From Paracoccus aerius (lineage in GTDB: Bacteria; Pseudomonadota; Alphaproteobacteria; Rhodobacterales; Rhodobacteraceae): a stretch of 64,000 nt of DNA. The notes beneath the pieces are model-generated. The model had not been told where the DNA came from and ran no database searches. It saw only the letters and a list, made by a program, of their open reading frames with translations. Shown piece after piece: positions 7,260 to 16,648 of the stretch. The DNA is taken from assembly GCF_014656455.1 (NCBI RefSeq), contig NZ_BNCL01000002.1:186001-250000 (forward strand), in the 5' to 3' direction. Position 1 is the first letter of the stretch. Every line of letters starts with the position of its first letter. A program made the position numbers and the translations under genes.

Positions 7260-9137
7260 TTAGCCGCTGGTGCCGCCTTCCGCCGGGGCCGGTTCCGCTG
7301 CAGGGTCGGCAGCAGGCGCGGCCGAGGCCGAGGCTTCGCCGGGCAGTTCGAACACGGTCAGCTGGCCGCCGAGTTCGGTATAGTCCGACAGCGCCGCATA
7401 GCCGCCAACGGCGCCCAGGCCTTCGTTCGGGTTGGTCAGACCAGCCGCAAGGCCGATGCCCGCCCAACCACCGACGCCCGACAGGATGCCGATATACTGC
7501 TTGCCGCCATGGACATAGGTCATCACGTTGCCGATGATCCCGGACGGGGTCTTGAAGCGGTAAAGCTCCTCGCCCGTTTCGGCATCGATCGCCTTCAGGT
7601 GGCCTTCAAGCGTGCCGTAGAAGACCACGTCGCCAGCCGTCGCAAGGGCGCCGGACCAGACCGAGAACTTCTCGGGCAGGGACCACTTGATCTTGCCCTC
7701 GACGTTGTCCCAGGCGATGAAGTTGCCCATGCCGCCATGGCTGTCGGGCGCCGGATACATCGACAGCGTGGCGCCGACATAGGGCTGGCCCGCAGTATAG
7801 GCGACGCGGAAGGGTTCGTAGTCCATGCAGACGTGGTTCGTCGGCACGTAGAAGGTCTGGGTCTTGGGCGAATAGGCCGCCGGCTGCTGGTCCTTGGTGC
7901 CAAGGGCCGCGGGGCAGATGCCGGTGGTGTTCGTGTCCTCGCCGTTCTGGGCGGTCGAGTATTCGGCCACGACCTGCGGACGGCCATAGGTTTCCGAGTT
8001 CGGATCCATGTCCACGCCGGTGGTCCAGTTCACCGCCGGGTCATACTTCTCGGCCACCAGCAGTTCGCCGGTTTCGCGGTCCAGCGTATAGGCCAGGCCG
8101 TTGCGGTCGAAATGGGTCAGCAGCTTGCGCGGCTGGCCGTCGATTTCTTGATCCGTCAGGATCATCTCGTTGACGCCGTCGTAATCCCACTCGTCATGGG
8201 GCGTCATCTGGTAGAACCACTTGGCCATGCCGGTATCGGCATCGCGGGCCATGATGGTCATCGACCACTTGTTGTCGCCCGGCCGCTGCGACGGGTTCCA
8301 GGTCGAGGGGTTGCCGGTCCCGTAATAGATCAGGTTCAGGTCCGGGTCATAGGAATACCAGCCCCAGGTGGTGCCGCCACCGATCTTCCACTGGTCGCCT
8401 TCCCAGCTGTTGAGGCTGCTGTCGGCGCCGATCGGCTTGCCCAGATGGGTCGTGTTTTCGGGGTCGACCAGCATTTCCGCGTCCGGGCCGGTCGAATAGG
8501 CCTTCCAGACCTCGGATCCGTCGGCCAGGCTATAGGCGGTGACGCGGCCACGCACGCCGTATTCGCCGCCCGAGACGCCGACGATCACCTTGTCCTTGAC
8601 CGGCAGGACGGTCGCGGTGTTCGTCTCGCCGATGGCCGGATCGCCGGTCTTGACCTGCCACTTCACTTCCCCCGTCTTGGCGTCAAGGGCGACAAGCGTC
8701 GTGTCCGCCTGGTGCGACAGGATCAGCCCGTCGGCATAGGCCACGCCACGGAACACGGTGTCGCAGCACATGACCGCGATGACTTCGGGATCCTGCTGCG
8801 GCTCGTAGCGCCACAGGATCCTGCCCTCATTGGCCAGGTCCAGGGCGAAAATGTTGTTCGGGAAGGGCGTGTGGACATACATGATGTCCCCGATCACAAG
8901 GGGGCTGCCCTCGTGCCCGCGCAGCACGCCGGTCGAGAAGGTCCAGGCCACCCGCAGATCGCCCACGTTGTCGCGGTTGATCTGGTCCAATTCGGAATAG
9001 CGCGTGTTGGCATAGTTGCCGGTCTGGATCGCCCATTGTTCCGGCTTGGCGGTTTCGGCCAGGACGCTGTCATTGGCCCAGCCTGCCGTGCCCGTCAGAA
9101 GCAGCACGGCAACCGTGCTGTTCAGCAATCTTTTCAT
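7260..9137 (-). CDS. xoxF: XoxF, lanthanide-type PQQ-dependent methanol dehydrogenase
   Basis: A 625-aa periplasmic quinoprotein alcohol dehydrogenase (signal [20 protein letters not shown]) that oxidises methanol, and possibly formaldehyde, with PQQ. The eight-bladed propeller shows the vicinal disulfide pair (AVMCCD, residues 124-125) and tryptophan-docking repeats such as [17 protein letters not shown] and [18 protein letters not shown]. At 318-320 the motif DEWDYDG carries the extra Asp that is diagnostic of lanthanide-binding XoxF; MxaF has Ala there. An atypical Ala/Pro/Glu-rich tail of about 30 residues ends the protein. The start at 9137 is set by GGAGGAA upstream and the signal peptide. 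No mxaF/mxaI pair is present in the window. Confidence 0.96.
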   Translation of the reverse strand: MKRLLNSTVAVLLLTGTAGWANDSVLAETAKPEQWAIQTGNYANTRYSELDQINRDNVGDLRVAWTFSTGVLRGHEGSPLVIGDIMYVHTPFPNNIFALDLANEGRILWRYEPQQDPEVIAVMCCDTVFRGVAYADGLILSHQADTTLVALDAKTGEVKWQVKTGDPAIGETNTATVLPVKDKVIVGVSGGEYGVRGRVTAYSLADGSEVWKAYSTGPDAEMLVDPENTTHLGKPIGADSSLNSWEGDQWKIGGGTTWGWYSYDPDLNLIYYGTGNPSTWNPSQRPGDNKWSMTIMARDADTGMAKWFYQMTPHDEWDYDGVNEMILTDQEIDGQPRKLLTHFDRNGLAYTLDRETGELLVAEKYDPAVNWTTGVDMDPNSETYGRPQVVAEYSTAQNGEDTNTTGICPAALGTKDQQPAAYSPKTQTFYVPTNHVCMDYEPFRVAYTAGQPYVGATLSMYPAPDSHGGMGNFIAWDNVEGKIKWSLPEKFSVWSGALATAGDVVFYGTLEGHLKAIDAETGEELYRFKTPSGIIGNVMTYVHGGKQYIGILSGVGGWAGIGLAAGLTNPNEGLGAVGGYAALSDYTELGGQLTVFELPGEASASAAPAADPAAEPAPAEGGTSG

Positions 9138-9305
9138 GGATGTGTTCCTCCGCTGTTGGAAGCGTGCGACGGGTTCCCTCCTCCCATCGCCGTCCTGGAG
9201 GTAGTCTTTGGTGGACAATGCCTTGCGTCAATCAGCCGTCCCGGCAATTGCCCCTAAAGTCTTAGGTCTGAATTGCCAGGACGGACGGGAAACTTCGGCA
9301 AGCTT
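9138..9305. promoter_or_regulatory. Upstream region of xoxF with C1 motif copy
   Basis: A 168-bp gap between the fghA stop and xoxF. It contains AGTCTTAGGTCT at 9258-9269, identical to 3608-3619, about 121 bp upstream of the xoxF ATG and in the same relative orientation. GCGGAGGAACAC just before the ATG is a strong ribosome binding site. No fghA terminator with a T-run is obvious. Confidence 0.6.
9258..9269. promoter_or_regulatory. 12-bp C1 motif copy 2 (AGTCTTAGGTCT)
   Basis: Exact 12-bp match to the element in the divergent promoter at 3608-3619. A chance repeat of a given 12-mer in 64 kb is unlikely, and both copies lie in promoter gaps of functionally linked genes. The binding factor is unknown; FlhR- or MxbM-like response regulators are candidates by analogy. 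Confidence 0.5.
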
Positions 9306-10139
9306 TTACAGCAGCCTTTCGGCGTGCCACATCACATGATCGGCCATGAAGGACTGGACAAAGAAATAGCTGTGGTCATAGCCCGGCTGCATCCGGAACT
9401 GCCCCGGCTGGCGGCGTGCCATCATGGCCTGGGCCAGCGATTCGGGCCGCAGCTTGTCCAGGAACTGATCCGCGCTGCCCTGGTCGATCAGCACCTCGCC
9501 GGGGTAGCCGCGTTCCGTCATCAGGATCGTCGCGTCATGGGCGCGCCAGGAGCTGCGGTCATCGCCAAGATAGGCCGAAAGCTGCTTCTGGCCCCAGTCG
9601 GATTCGGTGGGGTTTGCGATGGGCGCGAAAGCCGAGACGGACCGGAAGCGTTCGGGATGGGTCATGGCGATGGTCAGCGCGCCGTGCCCGCCCATCGAAT
9701 GGCCGGTGATGCCCATCGCCTCGGCGTCGATGGCGAAGTTGCCGGCGACCAGCTCGGGCAGTTCGTGGACGATGTATTGCCACATCTGGAAATGCGGGGC
9801 CCAGGGATCCTGCGTCGCGTTGACATAGAAGCCTGCACCCTTGCCCAGGTCATAGGCCTCGTCATCGGCCACGCCGTCGCCGCGGGGCGAGGTGTCGGGG
9901 AAGACGATGGCGATCCCCGCCTCGGCGCACCACTGCTGGGCGGCGGCCTTGGTCATGGCGTTTTCATGGGTGCAGGTCAGGCCCGACAGATACCACAGCA
10001 CCGGCACGCGTTCATGCGCCACCAGTTCCGGCATGAAGACCGCAAAGGTCATGTCCGTGCCGGTCGATTGCGAACGGTGGCGGTAAACGCCCTGCGTGCC
10101 GCCGAAGCTGCGGTTTTCCGAAAGGGTTTCAAGCGTCAT
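9306..10139 (-). CDS. fghA: S-formylglutathione hydrolase
   Basis: A 277-aa esterase-D family alpha/beta hydrolase that splits S-formylglutathione to formate and glutathione, the last step of glutathione-dependent formaldehyde oxidation in the cytoplasm. It shows the nucleophile elbow GHSMGGHGAL, the oxyanion-region LSGLTCTHEN and the catalytic His in GYDHSYFF. Length matches the family (about 280 aa). The start at ATG 10139 gives MTLETLSENRSFGG, typical of the family, and overlaps the upstream GNAT gene by 11 bp. It lies between xoxF and adhI/gfa and belongs to the C1 pathway. Confidence 0.95.
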   Translation of the reverse strand: MTLETLSENRSFGGTQGVYRHRSQSTGTDMTFAVFMPELVAHERVPVLWYLSGLTCTHENAMTKAAAQQWCAEAGIAIVFPDTSPRGDGVADDEAYDLGKGAGFYVNATQDPWAPHFQMWQYIVHELPELVAGNFAIDAEAMGITGHSMGGHGALTIAMTHPERFRSVSAFAPIANPTESDWGQKQLSAYLGDDRSSWRAHDATILMTERGYPGEVLIDQGSADQFLDKLRPESLAQAMMARRQPGQFRMQPGYDHSYFFVQSFMADHVMWHAERLL

Positions 10140-10647
10140 GCGACACCTCCAGTTTTTGAAACATGACCAGGCCGTCGACCGGCCCCAGGCTGGGGTGAAG
10201 AAACGCCCCCGGCAGGCGGCCGACAATGGCAAATCCGGCCTTCTGCCACAAATGGAGGGCGTCGGCATTGGTCGAGACGACGAAGTTGAACTGCATCGCG
10301 GCAAAGCCCTGCGCGGCGGCCCAGGACTTGGCATGATCGACCAGGGCGCGGGCGATGCCCTTGCCGCGCGCGTCTGGATGCGTGGCGAAGGACGCGTTGG
10401 CGACGTGGGATCCGCCGCCCGGCCGGTTCGCGCCGACATGGCTGGTGCCCAGGATCCGGCCGTCGGCCAAGGCCACGAAGGCCGTGAAGGGCTTGCCGAA
10501 CCAGTCGGCCAGGGCGTCATCGCGGGAAATGTCGCGCGGGATGCAATAGGTTTCACCCGCGCGATAGACCGGTTCCAGGATCGCCCAGATGGCGTCTTGG
10601 TCGGCACTGGCGGCGGGGCGGATGGTGATTCCGCCCTGCCCCGTCAT
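10129..10647 (-). CDS. GNAT-family N-acetyltransferase
   Basis: A 172-aa acetyltransferase with the GNAT fold; the acetyl-CoA binding motif A is seen as ATHPDARGKGIARALVDHAK, followed by AMQFNFVVSTNADALHLWQK and GFAIVGRLPGAF. It resembles phosphinothricin-type or general small-molecule acetyltransferases; the substrate cannot be predicted. It overlaps both neighbours (4 bp with the ClpP-like gene, 11 bp with fghA), so all three are probably co-transcribed. No catalytic oddities are apparent. Confidence 0.85.
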   Translation of the reverse strand: MTGQGGITIRPAASADQDAIWAILEPVYRAGETYCIPRDISRDDALADWFGKPFTAFVALADGRILGTSHVGANRPGGGSHVANASFATHPDARGKGIARALVDHAKSWAAAQGFAAMQFNFVVSTNADALHLWQKAGFAIVGRLPGAFLHPSLGPVDGLVMFQKLEVSHDA

Positions 10648-11282
10648 TTCAATTCGTCCACGCTGCGGATGACCTTGCCCAGCAGGCCATAGTCCAGTGC
10701 TTCCTGGGTGTTCAACCAGAAGTCACGCTGCGTGTCCTTCTCGATCCGCTCGACCGTCTGGCCGGTCGCGTCGGCGAAGATCTGGTTCAGCCGGTCGCGC
10801 ATCAGGCGCACCTGTTCCGCCTGGATCATCATGTCCGACGACGTGCCGCCGATCCCGCCCGAGGGCTGATGGATCAGGAAGCGCGTGTTGGGCAGGCAAT
10901 AGCGGTTTTCCTGCTTTGCCGCGACGAAGATCAGCGCGCCGGCGCTGGCGACCCAGCCGGATCCGATGGTGCGCACGGTGGGACGGATGAACTTGATCAC
11001 GTCATGGATCATGTCGCCCGATTCCACATGCCCGCCGGGCGAGGAGATCAGCATGTTGATCGGCTTGTCGCTGTCCTCGGCCAGGGCCAGCAGATGGGCC
11101 ACGGTGCGCTGCGCCAGCTTGTCATTGATCGTGCCCGCGACAATCACCGTGCGCGACTTGAAGTACAGCTTGCCGATCTTGTCGCCTTCGGGAAGGCCCA
11201 GGCCGCCGTCCTTCTCGCCCTCGTGGCGGCGGTCGTCCTCTTCCGGTTCGTCGTCGTCATCGTCCAGCCACTGGTGACGCAT
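10644..11282 (-). CDS. ClpP-like serine protease (paralogue) in the formaldehyde gene cluster
   Basis: A 212-aa ClpP-family protease. The catalytic triad is intact by pattern: Ser in GSGWVASAGALI, His in RFLIHQPSGG, Asp in EKDTQRDFWL. Unlike canonical ClpP it begins with a very acidic hydrophilic extension (MRHQWLDDDDDEPEEDD) and has LYFKSRTVIVAGTIND at the usual strand-1 position. It is therefore more likely a paralogue than the housekeeping ClpP, and no clpX is adjacent. It is transcribed between adhI and the GNAT/fghA genes. A role in quality control under formaldehyde stress is an inference from context only. Confidence 0.85.
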   Translation of the reverse strand: MRHQWLDDDDDEPEEDDRRHEGEKDGGLGLPEGDKIGKLYFKSRTVIVAGTINDKLAQRTVAHLLALAEDSDKPINMLISSPGGHVESGDMIHDVIKFIRPTVRTIGSGWVASAGALIFVAAKQENRYCLPNTRFLIHQPSGGIGGTSSDMMIQAEQVRLMRDRLNQIFADATGQTVERIEKDTQRDFWLNTQEALDYGLLGKVIRSVDELK

Positions 11283-11308
11283 CGGCCTGCTCCTTTTATC
11301 TCATGGCG

Positions 11309-11332
11309 ACGGCGGGACCATGGCCCCGCCGT
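11309..11332. terminator. Hairpin between adhI and the ClpP-like gene
   Basis: ACGGCGGG at 11309-11316 pairs with CCCGCCGT at 11325-11332 around an 8-nt loop. On the minus strand no T-run follows; on the plus strand TCTTTTA follows, although no plus gene precedes it. It may be a weak terminator or spacer hairpin after adhI. Confidence 0.4.
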
Positions 11333-11358
11333 TCTTTTACCTAAGCAGCCCTGAAGGA

Positions 11359-12489
<1,131 letters not shown>

Positions 12490-12515
12490 TGTCTGTCTCC
12501 TGTTCGTTCGGGCGT

Positions 12516-12531
12516 CCCGTGGTGCCACGGG
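12516..12531. repeat. Inverted repeat CCCGTGG-TG-CCACGGG upstream of adhI
   Basis: A perfect 7-bp dyad with a 2-nt centre at 12516-12531, about 27 bp upstream of the adhI start. It could be an operator or a 5' leader hairpin. No protein is known to bind it. Confidence 0.4.
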
Positions 12532-12545
12532 CGGTCAAGGCCGAA

Positions 12546-12564
12546 GGGGCCGCGTCGCGGCCCC
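12546..12564. repeat. Strong GC hairpin between gfa and adhI
   Basis: GGGGCCGC at 12546-12553 pairs with GCGGCCCC at 12557-12564 across a 3-nt loop. It lies in the 103-bp gap between the gfa stop and adhI. On the minus (coding) strand there is no T-run after it, so it is more likely an attenuating or stabilising hairpin than a full terminator. Confidence 0.5.
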
Positions 12565-12592
12565 CTGGTTTTGTTCAGGGATCTGCGGTCCG

Positions 12593-13177
12593 TCAAGCAG
12601 CCAGGGCGCCGGAACGCTTGGCCAGATGGGTCGCGATGGCGTCCATCAGGGGCGGCGAGAGCGCGTCATAGGGTTCCAGCCCCAGTTCGCGCAGCCGCGC
12701 CCGAATGCCGTCCATGCGCGACGGATCGACGCCGGACTCGATGACGGAACTGACAAAGGCCGCGAATTCGGGGGCCGACCAGCCGGGCTCGTCCGACAGT
12801 TCGGTATGGACGAAATCAAGGCCGTAGAAGGGATGGTCCTTGTTCTCGATCCGGCCATACATGTGAACGCCGCAGCCAGTGCAGGCGTAACGCTGGATCG
12901 GCGCGTCCTTGTTGACGACACGCAGCTTGTCGCCATTCTCCAGAACCTGGATCGCGTCGCGCGACACGACCGCCACCATGCTGAAGATCGCCCCATCGGG
13001 CTTCCAGCACTTGGTGCAGCCGCAAACATGGTTATGGGCGGTCTGGGCGCCGACCCGGACCTTCACGGGGTTCGTGGCGCATTTGCAGGTCAGCGTGCCG
13101 CCCGCAAAACTGGAATTGCCTTGCTTTATGCCGTGATCCACGGCGGGGTGTATCTTTACCCCATCAGTGCTGGCCAT
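12593..13177 (-). CDS. gfa: Glutathione-dependent formaldehyde-activating enzyme
   Basis: A 194-aa zinc protein that promotes the condensation of formaldehyde with glutathione (S-hydroxymethylglutathione synthase). The cysteine pattern of the family is intact: [20 protein letters not shown] and [11 protein letters not shown]. The length and C-terminus ([11 protein letters not shown]) match the Paracoccus denitrificans enzyme as I remember it, which supports the genus call. The start at 13177 ([16 protein letters not shown]) is chosen by family alignment. It is the first gene of the formaldehyde pathway set gfa-adhI-fghA. Whether Gfa is truly catalytic or a glutathione carrier has been debated in the literature. 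Confidence 0.95.
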   Translation of the reverse strand: MASTDGVKIHPAVDHGIKQGNSSFAGGTLTCKCATNPVKVRVGAQTAHNHVCGCTKCWKPDGAIFSMVAVVSRDAIQVLENGDKLRVVNKDAPIQRYACTGCGVHMYGRIENKDHPFYGLDFVHTELSDEPGWSAPEFAAFVSSVIESGVDPSRMDGIRARLRELGLEPYDALSPPLMDAIATHLAKRSGALAA

Positions 13178-13257
13178 GGTCCTTCCCTCCCGATGAACCG
13201 AACGTCTTCCCAACGTCGCGCCATCGGGACATTTCGGCAAGTCAGATGAAGGTTGTA

Positions 13258-13278
13258 GCGCCCCGGCGGCCGGGGCGC
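13258..13278 (-). terminator. Hairpin downstream of grpE
   Basis: GCGCCCCGG at 13258-13266 pairs with CCGGGGCGC at 13270-13278 over a 3-nt loop (9-bp, all but one GC pairs). It lies just beyond the grpE stop at 13300 and before gfa. There is no T-run after it on the minus strand, so termination, if any, would be U-tract independent. Confidence 0.5.
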
Positions 13279-13299
13279 CCCGATGGCCAGCTTGCCGGA

Positions 13300-13830
13300 T
13301 CAGCTTGCGGGGGTCGAGGAAACGCCGACCTTGGCCGGGCGCAGCAGCCGGTCATGCAGGCGGAAGCCATTGTCCATCACCTGGATGATCTCTCCGGCGA
13401 TGGTGCCGGGAACGGCAGCCTCGAACATGGCCTCGTGTTCGCTGGGGTCGAACTTGTCGCCCGCCGCGGGGGTGATGACGGTGATGCCGTGCTTGGCGAA
13501 GACGTTGGACAGTTCGCGCAGGGTCAGCTCGACCCCCTCGATGAGGGCGGCGGCCGCGGCGCGCTGTTCGTCGCCGGCCGCATCCAAGGCGCGTGTCAAA
13601 GCGTCGTGGACCGGCAGCAGGTCGCGGGCCAGGCGCGATCCGCCATACTGCTCGGCGTCGCGGCGGTCCTTGTCGGCGCGCTTGCGCGAGTTCTCGGCAT
13701 CGGCCAGGGCGCGCATCCACTTGTCGCGCAATTCGTCGCGCTCGGCGGTCAGGGCCGCGATCTCGCCCGCCGGATCGGCCAGCGGATCCGCCAGGATGTC
13801 GTCAATGGGCTGTTCGTTCTGCTCGTTCAT
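13300..13830 (-). CDS. grpE: GrpE, nucleotide exchange factor for DnaK
   Basis: A 176-aa co-chaperone with the coiled-coil region ([20 protein letters not shown]... [18 protein letters not shown]) and the C-terminal beta domain ending in [20 protein letters not shown], the GrpE signature. It releases ADP from DnaK during the refolding cycle. It lies 6 bp downstream of hrcA in the same operon; dnaK and dnaJ are not in the window. The start [11 protein letters not shown] is the first Met after the hrcA stop. Confidence 0.96.
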   Translation of the reverse strand: MNEQNEQPIDDILADPLADPAGEIAALTAERDELRDKWMRALADAENSRKRADKDRRDAEQYGGSRLARDLLPVHDALTRALDAAGDEQRAAAAALIEGVELTLRELSNVFAKHGITVITPAAGDKFDPSEHEAMFEAAVPGTIAGEIIQVMDNGFRLHDRLLRPAKVGVSSTPAS

Positions 13831-13836
13831 CGTCTT

Positions 13837-14892
13837 TCATCCTTTCCGGCCGGACAGCACCCGCCCGACCAGCTGCGCGGTATAATCGACAATCGGCACG
13901 ATGCGGCCATAGTTCAGCCGCGTCGGTCCGATGACGCCAACCGCGCCTACAATCTTTCGGTCGGCATTCATATAGGGTGAAACCACCAGAGCGGAACCCG
14001 AAAGCGAAAAAAGCTTGTTTTCCGACCCGATGAAGATCCGCACCCCGTCGCCCTTTTCCGCCAGTTCCAGGAACTCGACGATGTCGCGCTTGCGTTCCAG
14101 GTCGTCGAACAGCACGCGGATGCGGTCAAGATCCGCGGCCTCCTGGTCCAGAAGGTTCGCGCGCCCTCGCACGATCAAGCGCGGATCGTGGGATTCGGTG
14201 TCCCACAGCGCCAGCCCCGACTGCACCAGTTCGGCGGCCAGCACGTCCAGTTCCTGCCGGCGCGAGGCAATTTCCCGGCCGATATGGCCGCGCAGTTCGG
14301 ACAGGGTCTTTCCCTCGGCCATGGCGTTCAGGAAATTGCCCGCCTCGCGCATCGACGACGGAGTCTGGCCCACGGGGGGCGTGAACAGGCGGTTTTCCAC
14401 ATGGCCGTCGGCAAAGACCAGCACCACAAGCGCCCGGTCCGCCCCCAGGCTGACAAACTCGATATGGCGGATCGGCGCCTCGTGCTTGGGCATCAGAACC
14501 AGCGATGCGCCGCGCGTGATCGAGGACAGGGCGGTGCTGACCCGGTCCAGCAGCACGCCGGTTTCCGGGTCGTCGTTGCCCAGCGTCTGGTCGATGGCGG
14601 CGCGGTCGGTGGCGTTGACGGTATCGACCTCCATCATGCCGTCCACGAACAGCCGCAGCCCCTGCTGCGAGGGCATCCGCCCGGCGGATACATGGGGACT
14701 GTCCAGAAGCCCCATCAGTTCCAGATCCTGCATCACGTTCCTAACGGTCGCCGCGCTGAGCCGTTCGGACAAGGCACGTGTCAGGGTGCGCGAACCCACC
14801 GGCTCGCCGGTTTCCAGATAGATCTCGACCACGCGGCGGAAGATCTCGCGCGATCGGTCGTTCATGTCCTGCAAGGGTGTCTTCTGGTCCAT
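13837..14892 (-). CDS. hrcA: HrcA, heat-inducible transcription repressor
   Basis: A 351-aa repressor. The N-terminal winged-helix domain (REIFRRVVEIYLETGEPVGS, then SERLSAATVRNVMQDLELMG) binds CIRCE operators in the family. The middle contains the GAF-like HrcA domain, ending in AVGVIGPTRLNYGRIVPIVD. The start at ATG 14892 (MDQKTPLQDMNDRSREIF) is inferred; a later Met (MNDRS) is possible. I saw no CIRCE inverted repeat (TTAGCACTC-N9-GAGTGCTAA) in the 70-bp gap to rph, so targets may lie elsewhere. It is divergent from rph and upstream of grpE. Confidence 0.95.
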   Translation of the reverse strand: MDQKTPLQDMNDRSREIFRRVVEIYLETGEPVGSRTLTRALSERLSAATVRNVMQDLELMGLLDSPHVSAGRMPSQQGLRLFVDGMMEVDTVNATDRAAIDQTLGNDDPETGVLLDRVSTALSSITRGASLVLMPKHEAPIRHIEFVSLGADRALVVLVFADGHVENRLFTPPVGQTPSSMREAGNFLNAMAEGKTLSELRGHIGREIASRRQELDVLAAELVQSGLALWDTESHDPRLIVRGRANLLDQEAADLDRIRVLFDDLERKRDIVEFLELAEKGDGVRIFIGSENKLFSLSGSALVVSPYMNADRKIVGAVGVIGPTRLNYGRIVPIVDYTAQLVGRVLSGRKG

Positions 14893-14962
14893 GTCCCTCG
14901 AAGGGTTGCGTGATGGGCCGCCGGGGCGGTATGGGGCGGCATCTTCGCGAAAGGAATGAACC

Positions 14963-15676
14963 ATGCGCCCGTCTGGCCGGAATCTAAGCCAAATGCGTCC
15001 GATTTCAATCGAAACCGGCGTCATGGCCCATGCCGAAGGGTCGTGCCTGATCCGCGTCGGCAATACCCATGTGCTGTGCACTGCCTCGCTGGAGGAAACG
15101 CCGCCGCGCTTCCTGAAGGGCACGGGACTGGGCTGGGTCACGGCGGAATACGGGATGCTACCGCGCGCCACCAACACCCGCAACCGGCGCGAAGCCGCGG
15201 CGGGCAAGCAATCGGGCCGCACCCAGGAAATCCAGCGGCTGATCGGCCGGTCCCTGCGGGCAGGCGTGGATCGCAGCGCCTTGGGCGAACGCCAGATCAC
15301 CATCGACTGCGACGTGATCCAGGCCGATGGCGGCACGCGCTGCGCGTCGATCACCGGGGGCTGGGTCGCGCTGCGGCTGGCAGTGAACAAGCTGCTGAAG
15401 GCGGGCGCGATCACCAGCGACCCGATCATGGACCATGTGGCGGCCGTGTCCTGCGGGATCTATGCCGGCCAGGCGGTTCTGGATCTGGATTACGCCGAGG
15501 ACAGCGAGGCCGGGACCGACGGCAATTTCGTCCTGACCGGCGCGGGTCGTCTGATCGAGGTGCAGATGTCGGCCGAGGGCGCCACGTTCAGCCGCGACCA
15601 GATGGGCCAGCTTCTGGATCTGGCCGAAGGCGGCATGGCCGAACTGGTCGCAGCCCAGAAGGCCGCCGTCGCATGA
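14963..15676 (+). CDS. rph: Ribonuclease PH
   Basis: A 237-aa phosphate-dependent 3'-5' exoribonuclease that trims tRNA precursors. It shows the conserved RNase PH segments [55 protein letters not shown]-like ([20 protein letters not shown]) and [19 protein letters not shown]. Length is typical. The start has AAGGA at a normal distance. It begins a plus-strand operon whose stop overlaps the rdgB start (ATGA). Confidence 0.97.
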   Translation: MRPSGRNLSQMRPISIETGVMAHAEGSCLIRVGNTHVLCTASLEETPPRFLKGTGLGWVTAEYGMLPRATNTRNRREAAAGKQSGRTQEIQRLIGRSLRAGVDRSALGERQITIDCDVIQADGGTRCASITGGWVALRLAVNKLLKAGAITSDPIMDHVAAVSCGIYAGQAVLDLDYAEDSEAGTDGNFVLTGAGRLIEVQMSAEGATFSRDQMGQLLDLAEGGMAELVAAQKAAVA

Positions 15677-16281
15677 GGCGGTTCGACGGCAAGCGCCTGC
15701 TGGTTGCCACCCACAACGCGGGCAAGCTGGACGAGATGCGCGCCCTTCTGGCGCCCTATGGCGTCGAGGTCATGGGCGCCGCCGAGGCAGGCCTTCCCGA
15801 ACCCGCCGAGACCGAGACCACCTTTGTCGGCAATGCCCGCATCAAGGCCCGTGCCGCCGTCCAGGCGACGGGCCTGCCGGCGCTGTCCGACGACAGCGGC
15901 ATCTGCGTCGATGCGCTTGACGGCGCGCCGGGCGTGCATACCGCCGACTGGGCCGAAACCGGCAATGGCCGCGATTTCCGCATGGCCATGCAGCGCACCT
16001 GGGACGAGTTGGAAGCGAGGGGCGCCCCTAGCCCCAGGGCCGCGCAATTCCGCTGCACCTTGGTCCTGATGTGGCCCGACGGCCATGACGAGGTCTTCGA
16101 GGGCGTGCTGCCCGGCCAGGTCGTCTGGCCGCCGCGCGGGGTTGAAGGCCACGGCTATGACCCCATCTTCATGCCGGACGGGCATGACGTGACCCTTGGG
16201 GAAATGCCGCCCGACATGAAGAACAGCCTCAGCCACCGGGCGCGGGCGGTGGAACAGATGATAAGGGGCAGCTTTGCATAG
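15673..16281 (+). CDS. rdgB: XTP/dITP pyrophosphatase (Ham1/RdgB)
   Basis: A 202-aa house-cleaning enzyme that hydrolyses non-canonical purine triphosphates (dITP, XTP). Family motifs are visible: [50 protein letters not shown] and [12 protein letters not shown]. The start ATG at 15673 overlaps the rph stop by 4 bp. The rph-rdgB order is common in alphaproteobacteria. The stop overlaps the TTG start of the next gene. Confidence 0.96.
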   Translation: MRRFDGKRLLVATHNAGKLDEMRALLAPYGVEVMGAAEAGLPEPAETETTFVGNARIKARAAVQATGLPALSDDSGICVDALDGAPGVHTADWAETGNGRDFRMAMQRTWDELEARGAPSPRAAQFRCTLVLMWPDGHDEVFEGVLPGQVVWPPRGVEGHGYDPIFMPDGHDVTLGEMPPDMKNSLSHRARAVEQMIRGSFA

Positions 16282-16648
16282 GATCTCGACCGGATCGCCC
16301 TTCGAGGCGGCCATGGGATACAGTCGCGCCGTGGTGAAGGGCGACTGGTGCTTCGTGTCGGGCACAACCGGCTACGACTATGCGACCATGACCATGCCCG
16401 ACGATCCCTGCGAACAGGCGCGCAACTGCTTTCGCACGATCTTCTCGGCCCTGGCCGAAGCGGGCTTCGCCCCCGCGGACATCGTGCGCGTGCAATACAC
16501 CGTCACCGACCCAACCGTGATGGAGGCGATTACCCCCGCCCTGGGCGAGGCCCTGGGCGAGATCCGCCCTGCCGCCACCATGGTCATCGCGGGCCTGATC
16601 CGGCCCGAGATGAAGGTCGAGGTCGAAGTCACGGCGATGCGCGGATGA
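16274..16648 (+). CDS. RidA (YjgF/YER057c/UK114) family protein
   Basis: A 124-aa member of the Rid family, which hydrolyses reactive imine/enamine intermediates from PLP enzymes. It has the conserved arginine region RPAATMVIAGLIRPEMKVEVEV and the N-terminal SRAVVKGDWCFVSGTTGYDY. The apparent start is TTG at 16274, overlapping the rdgB stop by 8 bp; an internal ATG at MGYSRAV is the alternative and would remove 13 residues. It belongs to the rph-rdgB-hemW operon. The subfamily could not be decided. Confidence 0.85.
   Translation: MHRISTGSPFEAAMGYSRAVVKGDWCFVSGTTGYDYATMTMPDDPCEQARNCFRTIFSALAEAGFAPADIVRVQYTVTDPTVMEAITPALGEALGEIRPAATMVIAGLIRPEMKVEVEVTAMRG

Noticed and set aside
7509-9257. 582-codon plus-strand frame opposite xoxF
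   Set aside because: Antisense shadow; XoxF on the minus strand is unmistakable.
11337-11346. Partial match to the C1 motif near adhI (ACCTAAG)
   Set aside because: Only 7 bp match; too short to be distinguished from chance.
14893-14962. Possible CIRCE operator between hrcA and rph
   Set aside because: I looked for TTAGCACTC-N9-GAGTGCTAA and saw nothing close in this gap.
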